From Pseudomonas bananamidigenes (GTDB lineage Bacteria > Pseudomonadota > Gammaproteobacteria > Pseudomonadales > Pseudomonadaceae), in NCBI RefSeq assembly GCF_001679645.1, contig NZ_LRUN01000033.1, forward strand, positions 1 to 64,000: DNA of 64,000 nt. Direction: 5' to 3'. How positions within the stretch are numbered: position 1 is the first letter of the stretch; the number at the start of each line of letters is the position of its first letter. A model generated the notes under the pieces. The model had not been told where the DNA came from. It made no database searches and worked only from the letters and a program-made list of their open reading frames with translations. The translations under genes were made by a program, and so were the position numbers. This document shows positions 9,675 through 23,007 of the stretch, one piece after another.

Positions 9675-11027
9675 ATGAGCGCGCTCTATATGATTGCCGG
9701 CACCCTGATCGCCTTGGGTGTGCTGGTCACCTTTCACGAATTCGGCCATTTCTGGGTCGCGCGTCGCTGTGGCGTCAAGGTTCTGCGTTTTTCCGTGGGC
9801 TTCGGCATGCCCTTGCTGCGTTGGCACGACAAGCACGGAACCGAGTTCGTCGTTGCCGCCATTCCGCTGGGCGGCTACGTCAAGATGCTGGATGAGCGCG
9901 AAGGCGAAGTGCCTGCCGATCAGCTTCATCAGTCGTTCAATCGCAAATCCGTTCGTCAGCGCATCGCCATCGTCGCCGCCGGCCCGGTTGCCAACTTTCT
10001 GCTGGCCCTGGCGTTCTTCTGGGTTCTGGCCATGCTGGGCAGCCAGCAGGTGCGTCCGGTCATCGGTGCAGTAGAGTCCGGCAGTATCGCGGCGAAGGCC
10101 GGGCTGGGGGCTGGCCAGGAAATCATTGCCATCGACGGCGAGCCGACTTCCGGCTGGGCTGCCGTCAATCTGCAGCTGGTACGTCGTCTGGGGGAAAGTG
10201 GTTCGCTCCAGGTGTTGGTGCGCGAACAGGGTTCCACCGCTGATACGCCACGCGAGCTTGTGCTGGATCACTGGCTGAAAGGGGCGGAGGAGCCGGACCC
10301 CATTCGTTCGCTGGGTATTCGTCCGTGGCGTCCGGCACTGCCGCCAGTGCTTGCCGAGCTTGATCCGAAAGGTCCGGCCCAGGCGGCCGGGCTGAAAACC
10401 GGTGATCGTCTTTTGGCTCTGGATGGCCGGGCGCTGGACGACTGGCAGCAAGTGGTCGACACGGTACGTACGCGTCCTGATACCAGAATCATGCTGCATG
10501 TCGAGCGCAATGGTGCTCAAATCGACGTCCCGGTGACGCTGGCTGCGCGCGGCGAGGCCAAGTCGCCAAGCGGTTATCTGGGGGCGGGGGTGAAGGCGGT
10601 CGATTGGCCGCCGGAAATGGTCCGGGAAGTCAGTTACGGTCCATTGGCCGCGATTGGCGAGGGGGCCCGTCGCACGTGGAGCATGAGCGTCCTGACGCTG
10701 GATTCACTGAAGAAAATGCTGTTCGGCGAGCTCTCGGTAAAAAACTTGAGTGGACCGATAACCATTGCTAAAGTGGCGGGCGCTTCTGCCCAGTCGGGCG
10801 TTGCTGATTTCCTGAATTTCCTTGCTTATCTGAGTATTAGCCTGGGGGTTCTGAATTTGCTGCCCATTCCCGTACTGGATGGGGGGCATCTGTTGTTTTA
10901 TCTGATCGAGTGGGCGCGTGGTCGTCCCTTGTCGGATCGGGTGCAAGGTTGGGGGATACAGATCGGTATCAGTTTGGTGGTCGGAGTGATGTTGCTTGCT
11001 CTGGTCAACGACCTGGGTCGCCTGTAA
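9675..11027 (+). CDS. rseP: Site-2 intramembrane zinc metalloprotease RseP
   Basis: RseP cleaves the anti-sigma factor (MucA/RseA class) in the inner membrane during the sigma-E/AlgU envelope stress response and also clears signal peptides. The 450-residue protein has HEFGH at residues 21-25 in its first membrane segment, two periplasmic PDZ domains between roughly residues 110 and 300, and the third zinc ligand in LPIPVLDGGHLL near residues 395-406. It sits directly before bamA, as in most gammaproteobacteria, coupling envelope-stress signalling with outer membrane assembly genes. Confidence 0.97.
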   Translation: MSALYMIAGTLIALGVLVTFHEFGHFWVARRCGVKVLRFSVGFGMPLLRWHDKHGTEFVVAAIPLGGYVKMLDEREGEVPADQLHQSFNRKSVRQRIAIVAAGPVANFLLALAFFWVLAMLGSQQVRPVIGAVESGSIAAKAGLGAGQEIIAIDGEPTSGWAAVNLQLVRRLGESGSLQVLVREQGSTADTPRELVLDHWLKGAEEPDPIRSLGIRPWRPALPPVLAELDPKGPAQAAGLKTGDRLLALDGRALDDWQQVVDTVRTRPDTRIMLHVERNGAQIDVPVTLAARGEAKSPSGYLGAGVKAVDWPPEMVREVSYGPLAAIGEGARRTWSMSVLTLDSLKKMLFGELSVKNLSGPITIAKVAGASAQSGVADFLNFLAYLSISLGVLNLLPIPVLDGGHLLFYLIEWARGRPLSDRVQGWGIQIGISLVVGVMLLALVNDLGRL

Positions 11028-11101
11028 CGCTTCGCTGAATCGCGAATCTGCCGCATTTTGCGGCAGTTTGTTTATTGCCAGTTGGAATAAGAAAGGACTT
11101 C

Positions 11102-13477
11102 ATGAAACGTCTGCTGCTAACTGCGGTTCTCACCGCATTGATGATCGCCGAAGTTCACGCCGAGTCCTTCACTATCTCTGATATTCGCGTCAATGGCCTC
11201 CAGCGGGTCTCCGCGGGTAGCGTTTTTGGTGCCTTGCCGTTGAACGTCGGCGAGCAGGCGGATGATCGTCGCCTGGTGGAATCCACTCGTGCGTTGTTCA
11301 AAACCGGTTTCTTTCAAGATATCCAGCTGGGCCGCGAAGGCAATGTTCTGGTGATCACGGTCGTCGAACGCCCGTCGGTCGCGAGCATCGAAATCGAAGG
11401 CAACAAGGCGATCTCCACCGAAGACCTGATGAAGGGGCTCAAGCAGTCCGGTCTGGCGGAAGGCGAGATCTTCCAGCGTGCAACCCTCGAAGGTGTGCGT
11501 AACGAGCTGCAGCGTCAGTACGTGGCACAGGGCCGTTACTCGGCCACCGTCGATACCGAAGTGGTATCGCAGCCGCGTAACCGTGTCGGCCTCAAAGTGA
11601 AGATCAACGAAGGCGCCGTTGCTGCCATCCAGCACATCAACGTGGTCGGCAACACGGTTTTCCCTGAAGAAGACCTGGTCGACCTGTTCGAACTGAAAAC
11701 CACCAACTGGCTGTCGTTCTTCAAGAACGACGACAAGTACGCCCGTGAAAAACTGTCCGGTGACCTGGAGCGTCTGCGCTCCTACTATCTGGATCGCGGC
11801 TATATCAACATGGATATCGCTTCGACCCAGGTTTCCATCACTCCGGACAAGAAGCACGTCTATATCACCGTCAACGTCAACGAAGGCGAGAAATACACCG
11901 TTCGTGACGTCAAGCTCAGCGGTGACCTGAAAGTCCCTGAAGACCAGGTCAAGTCGCTGTTGCTGGTGCAGAAGGGCCAGGTGTTCTCGCGCAAGCTGAT
12001 GACTACCACTTCGGAACTGATCACTCGTCGCCTGGGCAACGAGGGGTATACCTTCGCCAACGTCAACGGTGTGCCGCAGCCGCACGACGATGACCACACC
12101 GTGGATATCCTGTTTGCCGTCGACCCGGGCAAGCGCGCCTATGTCAACCGCATCAACTTCCGTGGCAATACCAAGTCCGAAGACGAAGTACTGCGCCGTG
12201 AAATGCGTCAGATGGAAGGTGGCTGGGCTTCGACCTACCTGATCGACCAGTCCAAGACCCGTCTCGAGCGTCTGGGCTTCTTCAAGGAAGTCAACGTCGA
12301 GACCCCGGCCGTTCCGGGTGTCGATGACCAGGTTGACGTGAACTATGCGGTTGAGGAGCAGGCTTCCGGTTCGATCACCGCCAGTGTCGGTTTCGCCCAG
12401 AGCGCCGGTCTGATCCTCGGTGGCTCCATCACTCAGAACAACTTCCTGGGTACCGGTAACCGCGTCAGCGTCGGCCTGACCCGCAGTGAATACCAGAGCC
12501 GCTACAACTTCGGCTACGTTGACCCCTACTGGACCGCCGATGGCGTGAGCCTGGGCTACAACGCGTTCTATCGCACTACCGACTACAAAGACCTCGATGT
12601 CGACGTGGCCAGCTATGCGGTAGACAGCCTGGGTGCCGGCGTGAACGTCGGTTACCCGATCAGCGAGACTTCGCGTCTGACCTTCGGTCTGTCGGCTCAG
12701 CAGGACAAGATCAAGACCGGTACCTATACCGTCGATGAAATTTTCGACTTCGTCCGTCAGGAAGGCGATCAGTACCTGAACTTCAAGGCGTCGGCCGGCT
12801 GGTCCGAGTCCACCCTGAACAAGGGTGTCCTGCCAACCCGCGGTCGTTCGCAGAGTCTGACCCTGGAAACGACGATTCCTGGCAGTGACCTGTCGTTCTA
12901 CAAACTGGATTACCGTGGCCAGCTGTTCCAGCCGCTGACCGAAAACTACACCCTGCGTCTGCACACCGAGCTGGGTTATGGCGACGGTTACGGTTCGACC
13001 GACGGCTTGCCGTTCTATGAAAACTACTATGCTGGTGGTTTCAACTCGGTTCGCGGCTTCAAAGACAGCACACTGGGTCCACGCAGTACTCCTAGCAAGG
13101 GCACCAACCCAGGTACTCTGCGTGACCCTGACCAGGATCCACTGCCATTCGGTGGTAACGTCCTGATCCAGGGGGGCGTCGAAGTCCTGTTCCCGTTGCC
13201 TTTCGTCAAGGATCAGCGTTCTCTGCGGACTTCCGTGTTCTGGGATGTTGGTAATGTATTTGACTCCAAGTGCAAGGACTCTGTGAATGCTGACGGTTCG
13301 AAGTCCAGCACTGAGTGCAACGACATCAGCCTGAGCAACATGGCCAGTTCCGTCGGTGTTGGCGTGACCTGGGTTACCGCACTGGGACCTTTGAGCTTCG
13401 CGTTGGCCACACCGATCAAGAAACCGGATAACGCTGAAACTCAAGTGTTCCAATTCTCCCTCGGTCAGACGTTCTAA
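11102..13477 (+). CDS. bamA: Outer membrane protein assembly factor BamA
   Basis: BamA is the Omp85-family core of the BAM complex, which folds beta-barrel proteins into the outer membrane. The start at 11102 gives a clean signal peptide (MKRLLLTAVLTALMIAEVHA, cleavage before ESF); an in-frame ATG nine codons upstream would spoil it, and AAAGGA precedes 11102. The 791-residue protein has five POTRA domains (to about residue 420) and a 16-strand barrel with the VRGF motif (NSVRGFKD) in L6 and a C-terminal aromatic (FSLGQTF). Neighbouring skp encodes a chaperone for the same pathway. Confidence 0.97.
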   Translation: MKRLLLTAVLTALMIAEVHAESFTISDIRVNGLQRVSAGSVFGALPLNVGEQADDRRLVESTRALFKTGFFQDIQLGREGNVLVITVVERPSVASIEIEGNKAISTEDLMKGLKQSGLAEGEIFQRATLEGVRNELQRQYVAQGRYSATVDTEVVSQPRNRVGLKVKINEGAVAAIQHINVVGNTVFPEEDLVDLFELKTTNWLSFFKNDDKYAREKLSGDLERLRSYYLDRGYINMDIASTQVSITPDKKHVYITVNVNEGEKYTVRDVKLSGDLKVPEDQVKSLLLVQKGQVFSRKLMTTTSELITRRLGNEGYTFANVNGVPQPHDDDHTVDILFAVDPGKRAYVNRINFRGNTKSEDEVLRREMRQMEGGWASTYLIDQSKTRLERLGFFKEVNVETPAVPGVDDQVDVNYAVEEQASGSITASVGFAQSAGLILGGSITQNNFLGTGNRVSVGLTRSEYQSRYNFGYVDPYWTADGVSLGYNAFYRTTDYKDLDVDVASYAVDSLGAGVNVGYPISETSRLTFGLSAQQDKIKTGTYTVDEIFDFVRQEGDQYLNFKASAGWSESTLNKGVLPTRGRSQSLTLETTIPGSDLSFYKLDYRGQLFQPLTENYTLRLHTELGYGDGYGSTDGLPFYENYYAGGFNSVRGFKDSTLGPRSTPSKGTNPGTLRDPDQDPLPFGGNVLIQGGVEVLFPLPFVKDQRSLRTSVFWDVGNVFDSKCKDSVNADGSKSSTECNDISLSNMASSVGVGVTWVTALGPLSFALATPIKKPDNAETQVFQFSLGQTF

Positions 13478-13487
13478 GCGTCTGACC
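13463..13487 (+). repeat. Perfect hairpin whose loop holds the bamA stop codon
   Basis: GGTCAGACG (13463-13471) pairs with CGTCTGACC (13479-13487) around the loop TTCTAAG, which contains the bamA stop. No T run follows, so it is not an ordinary intrinsic terminator. It may stabilise the upstream mRNA or modulate readthrough into skp. Confidence 0.6.
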
Positions 13488-13522
13488 CAAGACAACGACA
13501 ATGGATTTTGTAGGAGTGCATC

Positions 13523-14026
13523 GTGCGTAAGTTGACTCAATTGGTTCTCCTGGCCTCCGTACTGGTGGCAGGCCCGGCGTTCGCCGACATGAAAATCGCT
13601 GTTCTGAACTATCAGATGGCGCTGCTGGAATCCGATGCTGCGAAGAAGTACGCCGTGGATGCGGAGAAGAAGTTCGGTCCGCAGCTGAACAAGCTCAAGA
13701 CGCTGGAAAGCAGCGCCAAGGGTATTCAGGATCGCCTGATGGCAGGCGGCGACAAGATGCAGCAGGGCGAGCGTGAGCGTCTGGAGCTGGAATTCAAGCA
13801 AAAGGCCCGTGACTTCCAGTTCCAGTCCAAGGAACTGAACGAAGCGAAAGCCGTTGCTGACCGCGAAATGCTCAAGCAACTGAAGCCGAAACTGGATAGC
13901 GCAGTGGAAGAAGTCATCAAGAAAGGTGGCTTTGACTTGGTGTTCGAGCGTGGCGCAGTGATCGACGTCAAGCCTCAATACGACATCACGCGCCAGGTTA
14001 TCGAGCGCATGAACCAGCTGAAGTAA
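13523..14026 (+). CDS. skp: Periplasmic chaperone Skp (OmpH family)
   Basis: Skp is a trimeric periplasmic holdase that carries unfolded outer membrane proteins to BAM. The 167-residue product begins at a GTG (13523, with TAGGAG nine bases upstream) and has a signal peptide ending PAFA before DMKIAVLNYQMAL. The mature protein is dominated by a long charged coiled coil (residues 40-125, repeated K/E/Q heptads), which forms the tentacles. It lies between bamA and lpxD, its standard context. Confidence 0.95.
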   Translation: MRKLTQLVLLASVLVAGPAFADMKIAVLNYQMALLESDAAKKYAVDAEKKFGPQLNKLKTLESSAKGIQDRLMAGGDKMQQGERERLELEFKQKARDFQFQSKELNEAKAVADREMLKQLKPKLDSAVEEVIKKGGFDLVFERGAVIDVKPQYDITRQVIERMNQLK

Positions 14027-14029
14027 CCC

Positions 14030-15085
14030 ATGACCGTGACTATCAAACTCGGCCAGTTGGCCGAGTTCCTCGGCGCCACCCTGAGTGGCGATCCCGAGCA
14101 GCAAATTACTGGGCTGGCCACCTTGCAGGAGGCTGGCCCAGCTCAGTTGAGCTTTCTGGCAAACCCTCAATACCGAAAATACCTGGCAGGTTCGCAAGCA
14201 GCGGCATTGCTGCTCAAGGCCGCCGATGCCGAAGGTTATGCCGGTAATGCATTGGTGGTGCCGGATCCTTATCTCGCTTACGCACGTATTTCCCATCTGT
14301 TCGATCCGAAACCGAAATCCGCTGCCGGCATTCATCCGAGTGCGGTCATCGCACCGGACGCGGTGGTTGATCCGACTGCCAGCATCGGCCCTTTCGTGGT
14401 GATCGAAGCGGGCGCACGGATCGGGGCCGATGTGACCCTCGGTGCGCATTGCGTTGTCGGTGCCCGCAGCGAAATCGGCGAGGGTGGCTGGCTGGCGCCA
14501 CGGGTGACGCTGTATCACGACGTACGCATCGGCAAACGTGTGGTGATCCAGTCCGGTGCAGTGCTTGGCGGTGAAGGCTTCGGCTTTGCCAACGAGAAAG
14601 GCGTCTGGCAGAAGATCGCCCAGATCGGTGGTGTGACCATCGGCGACGATGTCGAGATCGGCGTGAATACCGCCATCGACCGTGGCGCCCTGGCCGATAC
14701 CGTGATCGGCAATGGCGTGAAGCTCGACAACCAGATTCAGATTGCCCACAACGTCCAGGTTGGCGATCACACCGCGATGGCGGCCTGTGTGGGAATTTCC
14801 GGCAGCACGAAGATCGGCAAGCACTGCATGCTCGCCGGCGGTGTCGGTCTGGTAGGGCATATCGATATTTGCGACAACGTATTCCTGACCGGGATGACGA
14901 TGGTGACCCACTCGATTACCGAGCCGGGGGCCTACTCATCCGGTACAGCCATGCAACCGGCTGCCGAGTGGCGCAAAAGCGCGGCACGCATCCGTCAGCT
15001 CGATGATCTTGCACGGCGTTTGAAACAGCTTGAAAAGCGCGCAGGGGAAGTGACCCCTGGCGGCAATGCTTCATCTGAAGGCTGA
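14030..15085 (+). CDS. lpxD: UDP-3-O-(3-hydroxyacyl)glucosamine N-acyltransferase
   Basis: LpxD adds the second hydroxyacyl chain in lipid A synthesis. The 351-residue protein has an N-terminal uridine-binding domain (residues 1-100, [15 protein letters not shown]) followed by a left-handed beta-helix of hexapeptide repeats, with the catalytic His region [20 protein letters not shown] near residue 240 and a C-terminal helix. The ATG follows the skp stop by three bases, so it is coupled to skp. fabZ, lpxA and lpxB follow. Confidence 0.97.
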   Translation: MTVTIKLGQLAEFLGATLSGDPEQQITGLATLQEAGPAQLSFLANPQYRKYLAGSQAAALLLKAADAEGYAGNALVVPDPYLAYARISHLFDPKPKSAAGIHPSAVIAPDAVVDPTASIGPFVVIEAGARIGADVTLGAHCVVGARSEIGEGGWLAPRVTLYHDVRIGKRVVIQSGAVLGGEGFGFANEKGVWQKIAQIGGVTIGDDVEIGVNTAIDRGALADTVIGNGVKLDNQIQIAHNVQVGDHTAMAACVGISGSTKIGKHCMLAGGVGLVGHIDICDNVFLTGMTMVTHSITEPGAYSSGTAMQPAAEWRKSAARIRQLDDLARRLKQLEKRAGEVTPGGNASSEG

Positions 15086-15191
15086 TACCATTTCCATATC
15101 AAGTATGCACGGCCTCTGGACTGCCTCCTTGATTTGCTAGAGGAGTGCGCATCAGTCGCGCTCCCAATCTTTACATAGGCTTCCCCCCGAA

Positions 15192-15632
15192 ATGATGGAC
15201 ATCAACGAGATTCGCGAATACCTGCCTCACCGTTACCCGTTCCTGCTGGTGGACCGGGTAGTGGAGCTGGATACCGAAGGCAAGCGCATTCGCGCCTACA
15301 AGAATGTCAGCATCAACGAACCGTTCTTCAATGGTCACTTCCCGGCCCACCCGATCATGCCGGGCGTGCTGATTATCGAAGCGATGGCTCAGGCTGCCGG
15401 GATCCTCGGTTTCAAGATGCTCGATGTGAAGCCGGCCGATGGCACCCTCTACTATTTCGTCGGCTCCGACAAACTGCGCTTCCGTCAGCCGGTGCTGCCG
15501 GGCGACCAGTTGATCCTTGAAGCCAAGTTCATCAGCTGCAAACGCCAGATCTGGAAATTCGAATGCCAGGCTTCGGTTGATGGCAAGCCGGTCTGCTCCG
15601 CTGAAATCATCTGTGCGGAACGCAAGCTATGA
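15192..15632 (+). CDS. fabZ: 3-hydroxyacyl-ACP dehydratase FabZ
   Basis: FabZ dehydrates 3-hydroxyacyl-ACP in fatty acid elongation and so competes with LpxA and LpxD for hydroxyacyl-ACP. The 146-residue hot-dog protein carries the catalytic pair His49 ([14 protein letters not shown]) and Glu63 ([10 protein letters not shown]). Two adjacent ATG codons exist at 15192 and 15195; either may start. A 106-base gap separates it from lpxD, and its stop overlaps the lpxA start (ATGA). Confidence 0.97.
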   Translation: MMDINEIREYLPHRYPFLLVDRVVELDTEGKRIRAYKNVSINEPFFNGHFPAHPIMPGVLIIEAMAQAAGILGFKMLDVKPADGTLYYFVGSDKLRFRQPVLPGDQLILEAKFISCKRQIWKFECQASVDGKPVCSAEIICAERKL

Positions 15633-16405
15633 GTTTGATTGACCCTCGCGCAATCATCGATCCTTCGGCCGTGCTGGCCGAAGGTGTCGAGGTCGGCCCA
15701 TGGTCGATCGTCGGCGCAGGTGTGGAAATCGGCGAGGGAACAGTGATCGGGCCCCACGTGATCCTCAAAGGTCCGACCCGAATCGGCAAGCACAACCGCA
15801 TCTACCAGTTTTCTTCGGTAGGTGAGGACACGCCTGACCTCAAGTACAAAGGCGAAGATACCCGTCTGGTGATCGGCGACCACAACGTGATCCGTGAAGG
15901 TGTGACCATTCACCGTGGCACGATCCAGGACCGTTCCGAAACGACCCTGGGCGATCACAACCTGATCATGGCTTATGCCCACATCGGTCACGACAGTGTC
16001 ATCGGCAACCACTGCATTCTGGTCAACAACACCGCACTGGCCGGCCATGTTCATGTTGATGACTGGGCGATCCTGTCGGGATTCACCCTGGTACACCAGT
16101 ATTGCCACATCGGTGCCCACAGCTTTTCCGGCATGGGCACGGCCATCGGCAAGGATGTTCCGGCGTTCGTCACGGTATTCGGCAACCCGGCCGAGGCTCG
16201 CAGCATGAACTTCGAGGGCATGCGTCGTCGCGGCTTCAGCGAGGATGCCATTCACGCCCTGCGCCGCGCCTACAAAACGGTGTACCGTCAGGGGCTGACC
16301 GTCGAGCAGGCGCTGGCCGAGCTGGCCGAACCTGCCACTCAGTTCCCGGAAGTCGCGGTATTCCGCGACTCCATCCAGTCGTCGTCTCGCGGCATCACCC
16401 GCTGA
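15629..16405 (+). CDS. lpxA: UDP-N-acetylglucosamine acyltransferase
   Basis: LpxA performs the first, reversible acylation of lipid A synthesis using 3-hydroxyacyl-ACP. The 258-residue protein is an N-terminal left-handed beta-helix of hexapeptide repeats (for example [20 protein letters not shown]), with the catalytic His in [16 protein letters not shown] near residue 120, and a helical C-terminal domain ([21 protein letters not shown]). It is coupled to fabZ by an ATGA overlap and followed after two bases by lpxB. Confidence 0.97.
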   Translation: MSLIDPRAIIDPSAVLAEGVEVGPWSIVGAGVEIGEGTVIGPHVILKGPTRIGKHNRIYQFSSVGEDTPDLKYKGEDTRLVIGDHNVIREGVTIHRGTIQDRSETTLGDHNLIMAYAHIGHDSVIGNHCILVNNTALAGHVHVDDWAILSGFTLVHQYCHIGAHSFSGMGTAIGKDVPAFVTVFGNPAEARSMNFEGMRRRGFSEDAIHALRRAYKTVYRQGLTVEQALAELAEPATQFPEVAVFRDSIQSSSRGITR

Positions 16406-16407
16406 TC

Positions 16408-17538
16408 ATGGCCAGTCTGCGTATAGCGCTGGTGGCGGGTGAGGCTTCCGGCGATATTCTGGGCGCCGGGCTGATGCGTGCGCTCAAGGCACAGCATCCG
16501 GCGGTCGAGTTCATCGGCGTCGGCGGTCCTTTGATGCAGGCCGAAGGTCTGAATTCCTACTTTCCCATGGAGCGCCTGTCGGTCATGGGGCTGGTGGAAG
16601 TTCTCGGGCGGCTGCGCGAATTGCTCAAGCGTCGCAAGGATCTGATCGCCACGCTGATCGCCGAAAAACCGGACGCCTTCATCGGCATCGATGCCCCGGA
16701 TTTCAACCTCAATATCGAACTCAAGCTGCGTCAGGCCGGGATCAAGACCGTGCATTACGTCAGTCCGTCGGTATGGGCGTGGCGGCAGAAGCGGGTGCTG
16801 AAGATCCGCGAAGGCTGCGACCTGATGCTTACGCTGTTGCCGTTCGAAGCGAAGTTTTACGAAGAGAAGGGCGTACCGGTGCGGTTTGTCGGCCATACGC
16901 TGGCCGATACCATTCCACTGGAAGCCGACCGCGCCGCCGCGCGGGCCGAACTGGGGCTGCCGGACGGTCCGCTGGTTGCCCTGATGCCGGGCAGCCGGGG
17001 CGGCGAAGTCAGTCGTCTGGGCGCGCTTTTTCTCGATACCGCCGAACGTCTGCGCGCCATGCGTCCGGGTTTGCGCTTCGTCATTCCATGTGCCAACCCC
17101 GAGCGCCGGGCCCAGCTCGAAGAACTGTTGGTCGGCCGTGATCTGCCGGTGACCCTGCTCAACGGCAAGTCCCATCTGGCGCTGGCAGCGTGTAACGCGG
17201 TTCTGATCGCGTCCGGCACCGCCACGCTCGAAGCACTGCTGTACAAACGTCCGATGGTGGTGGCCTATCGGCTTGCACCGCTGACGTTCTGGATTCTCAA
17301 ACGCATGGTCAAGAGTCCATACGTTTCCCTGCCGAACCTGCTGGCCCAGCGCTTGCTGGTACCGGAGTTGTTGCAGGATGATGCGACGGTCGAGTCGCTC
17401 GCCCAGACCCTGGCGCCGTTGATCGACGGTGGGGAAGAGCAGACCCGCGGCTTCGACGAGATCCACCGCACCCTGCGTCTCGACGCTTCGAATCAGGCGG
17501 CTGACGCCGTTCTGAACCTGATCGGTCAAACACGATGA
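16408..17538 (+). CDS. lpxB: Lipid-A-disaccharide synthase
   Basis: LpxB condenses UDP-diacylglucosamine with lipid X to form the lipid A disaccharide at the inner membrane. The GT19-family product of 376 residues starts [23 protein letters not shown], with [17 protein letters not shown] near residue 89 and the nucleotide-sugar region [14 protein letters not shown] near residue 193. The ATG at 16408 follows the lpxA stop by two bases; the frame is open far upstream inside lpxA, but that part has no family character. The stop overlaps the rnhB ATG. Confidence 0.97.
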   Translation: MASLRIALVAGEASGDILGAGLMRALKAQHPAVEFIGVGGPLMQAEGLNSYFPMERLSVMGLVEVLGRLRELLKRRKDLIATLIAEKPDAFIGIDAPDFNLNIELKLRQAGIKTVHYVSPSVWAWRQKRVLKIREGCDLMLTLLPFEAKFYEEKGVPVRFVGHTLADTIPLEADRAAARAELGLPDGPLVALMPGSRGGEVSRLGALFLDTAERLRAMRPGLRFVIPCANPERRAQLEELLVGRDLPVTLLNGKSHLALAACNAVLIASGTATLEALLYKRPMVVAYRLAPLTFWILKRMVKSPYVSLPNLLAQRLLVPELLQDDATVESLAQTLAPLIDGGEEQTRGFDEIHRTLRLDASNQAADAVLNLIGQTR

Positions 17539-18176
17539 GCAAGACAAGCATGCAGATGGGCCTGGATTTCACCCTGGTCGCCGAAGTCGAAGAGCTGGTG
17601 GCCGGCGTTGATGAAGTCGGCCGTGGCCCGTTGTGTGGCGCGGTGGTCACGGCGGCGGTCATCCTTGATCCCGATCGGCCGATTCTCGGCCTCGATGATT
17701 CAAAAAAACTCACCGAAGCCAAACGTGAAAAGCTCTACGACGAAATCTGCGAAAAGGCGCTGAGCTGGTGCATCGCCCGCGCCGAAGTCGAAGAGATCGA
17801 CGAACTGAATATTCTGCATGCCACCATGCTGGCGATGCAGCGTGCGGTGGCCGGCCTGCACATACAGCCGAAACTGGCGATGATCGATGGTAACCGCTGC
17901 CCGAAACTGCCAATGCGTTCCGAGGCGGTGGTCAAGGGCGACAGCAAGGTGCCGGCCATCGCAGCGGCGTCGATTCTGGCCAAGGTCAGCCGTGACCGCG
18001 AGATGGCGGCGTTTGAATTGATCTATCCGGGTTACGGTATCGGTGGTCACAAGGGCTATCCGACGCCCGTTCATCTGGAAGCGCTGGCACGCCTGGGGCC
18101 GACGCCCATTCACCGGCGCTCGTTCGCCCCGGTCCGGCAAGCCTGGGAAGCGCTGGAAGGTCTGGCGCCGGTCTAG
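17535..18176 (+). CDS. rnhB: Ribonuclease HII
   Basis: RNase HII incises DNA 5' of misincorporated ribonucleotides, starting ribonucleotide excision repair. The 213-residue protein has the signature [17 protein letters not shown] (catalytic Asp-Glu near residues 27-28), [10 protein letters not shown] (Asp near residue 119), and [15 protein letters not shown]. Its ATG overlaps the lpxB stop. The location between lpxB and dnaE is conserved in proteobacteria. Confidence 0.96.
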   Translation: MSKTSMQMGLDFTLVAEVEELVAGVDEVGRGPLCGAVVTAAVILDPDRPILGLDDSKKLTEAKREKLYDEICEKALSWCIARAEVEEIDELNILHATMLAMQRAVAGLHIQPKLAMIDGNRCPKLPMRSEAVVKGDSKVPAIAAASILAKVSRDREMAAFELIYPGYGIGGHKGYPTPVHLEALARLGPTPIHRRSFAPVRQAWEALEGLAPV

Positions 18177-18200
18177 CGGCAAGGCTGATGTTTTATTCCG

Positions 18201-18226
18201 GGCCCGGTACAATCCGGGCCTTGTTG
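18201..18226 (+). terminator. Hairpin between rnhB and dnaE
   Basis: GGCCCGG (18201-18207) pairs with CCGGGCC (18214-18220) around loop TACAAT, followed by TTGTTGT. It may be a weak terminator. The loop also resembles a -10 box for dnaE, but no convincing -35 was found. Confidence 0.5.
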
Positions 18227-18252
18227 TCTCTATGTAACTGGACAGGATCACT

Positions 18253-21774
<3,522 letters not shown>

Positions 21775-21914
21775 CCGGCAGGTGAGATCAGACCGCCTGC
21801 CCGCAACCTGAATTTTTAATCTCGACCTCAGCGCGCCTCTCCCTTAAGGTAGGGCGCGAATAGACAACCGGCCGGCCCCAAGCTCACTTGGGACACGCCC
21901 CAAGACGGACGCCT

Positions 21915-22862
21915 ATGAACCCGAATTTCCTGGATTTCGAACAGCCGATCGCCGACCTGCAAGCCAAGATCGAAGAGTTGCGCTTGGTCGGTAATGACAA
22001 TTCGCTGAATATTGGCGATGAGATCTCCCGCCTGCAGGACAAGAGCAAGACGCTGACCGAAGACATTTTCGGCAAGCTGACCAGCTGGCAGATCGCACGT
22101 CTGGCGCGTCACCCGAAACGTCCATATACCCTGGACTACATCGAGCACATCTTCACCGAGTTCGACGAACTGCACGGTGACCGCCACTTCTCCGACGACG
22201 CGGCCATTGTGGGTGGTGTGGCACGTCTGGAAGACCAGCCAGTGATGGTGATCGGTCACCAGAAGGGCCGCGAAGTCCGCGAGAAAGTCCGCCGCAACTT
22301 CGGCATGCCGCGTCCTGAAGGCTACCGCAAGGCCTGCCGTCTGATGGAAATGGCCGAGCGCTTCAAAATGCCGATCCTGACCTTCATCGACACCCCGGGT
22401 GCCTACCCGGGCATCGACGCTGAAGAGCGCAACCAGAGCGAAGCGATTGCCTGGAACCTGCGTGTCATGGCCCGCCTGAAAACCCCGATCATCGCCACCG
22501 TGATCGGTGAGGGTGGTTCCGGCGGTGCGCTGGCGATCGGCGTCTGCGATCAGTTGAACATGCTGCAGTACTCGACTTACTCGGTAATCTCGCCGGAAGG
22601 CTGTGCTTCGATTTTGTGGAAAACCGCAGAAAAGGCGGCGGATGCCGCTGAGGCCATGGGTATCACGGCCGAGCGCCTGAAAGGCCTGGGCATCGTGGAC
22701 AAAGTGATCAGCGAGCCTCTGGGCGGCGCTCACCGCGATCCGGCTGCCGCCGCTGCTTCGATTCGTGCCGAGCTGAACTCGCAGCTGGAAATGCTGAAGA
22801 AGTTCGATAACGAAGCGCTGCTCAAGCGTCGTTACGATCGTCTGATGAGCTACGGTCTCTAA
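21915..22862 (+). CDS. accA: Acetyl-CoA carboxylase carboxyltransferase subunit alpha
   Basis: AccA with AccD transfers the carboxyl group from carboxybiotin to acetyl-CoA, giving malonyl-CoA for fatty acid synthesis. The 315-residue product starts [22 protein letters not shown] and includes the crotonase-fold stretch [24 protein letters not shown] near residue 155 and [13 protein letters not shown] near residue 200. The ATG at 21915 fits the family start; an in-frame ATG nine codons upstream gives an uncharacteristic extension. It links to fabZ, lpxA and lpxD through fatty acid supply. Confidence 0.97.
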   Translation: MNPNFLDFEQPIADLQAKIEELRLVGNDNSLNIGDEISRLQDKSKTLTEDIFGKLTSWQIARLARHPKRPYTLDYIEHIFTEFDELHGDRHFSDDAAIVGGVARLEDQPVMVIGHQKGREVREKVRRNFGMPRPEGYRKACRLMEMAERFKMPILTFIDTPGAYPGIDAEERNQSEAIAWNLRVMARLKTPIIATVIGEGGSGGALAIGVCDQLNMLQYSTYSVISPEGCASILWKTAEKAADAAEAMGITAERLKGLGIVDKVISEPLGGAHRDPAAAAASIRAELNSQLEMLKKFDNEALLKRRYDRLMSYGL

Positions 22863-22894
22863 GCCGAGCCGTTTCGGTCATCGATGCAAAACAC

Positions 22895-22984
22895 TGTGGG
22901 AGCGGGCTTGCCCGCGAATGCGATGTAACATTCAACAACTGTGTTGGCTGTTTCACCGCTTTCGCGAGCAAGCCGCTCCCACAT
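22895..22984. repeat. Inverted pair of REP elements (REPIN-like)
   Basis: A REP core GTGGGAGCGGGCTTGCCCGC lies at 22896-22915, and an inverted copy, TCGCGAGCAAGCCGCTCCCA, at 22962-22981, about 45 bases apart. Such paired palindromes are abundant in P. fluorescens genomes and typically sit between genes, here accA and tilS. A hairpin from either copy could also protect or end the accA transcript. Confidence 0.9.
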
Positions 22985-23007
22985 TTGGTTTGTGAACAGG
23001 TAGAAAA

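Noticed and set aside
11117..14911. Open frame of 1264 codons on the minus strand
   Set aside because: It runs antisense across bamA, skp and lpxD, all certain genes. Long antisense frames are common in GC-rich coding DNA, and the translation resembles no protein family.
21775..21810. Hairpin GGCAGG/CCTGCC after dnaE as a terminator
   Set aside because: The stem is only six bases with a 13-base loop and no T run.
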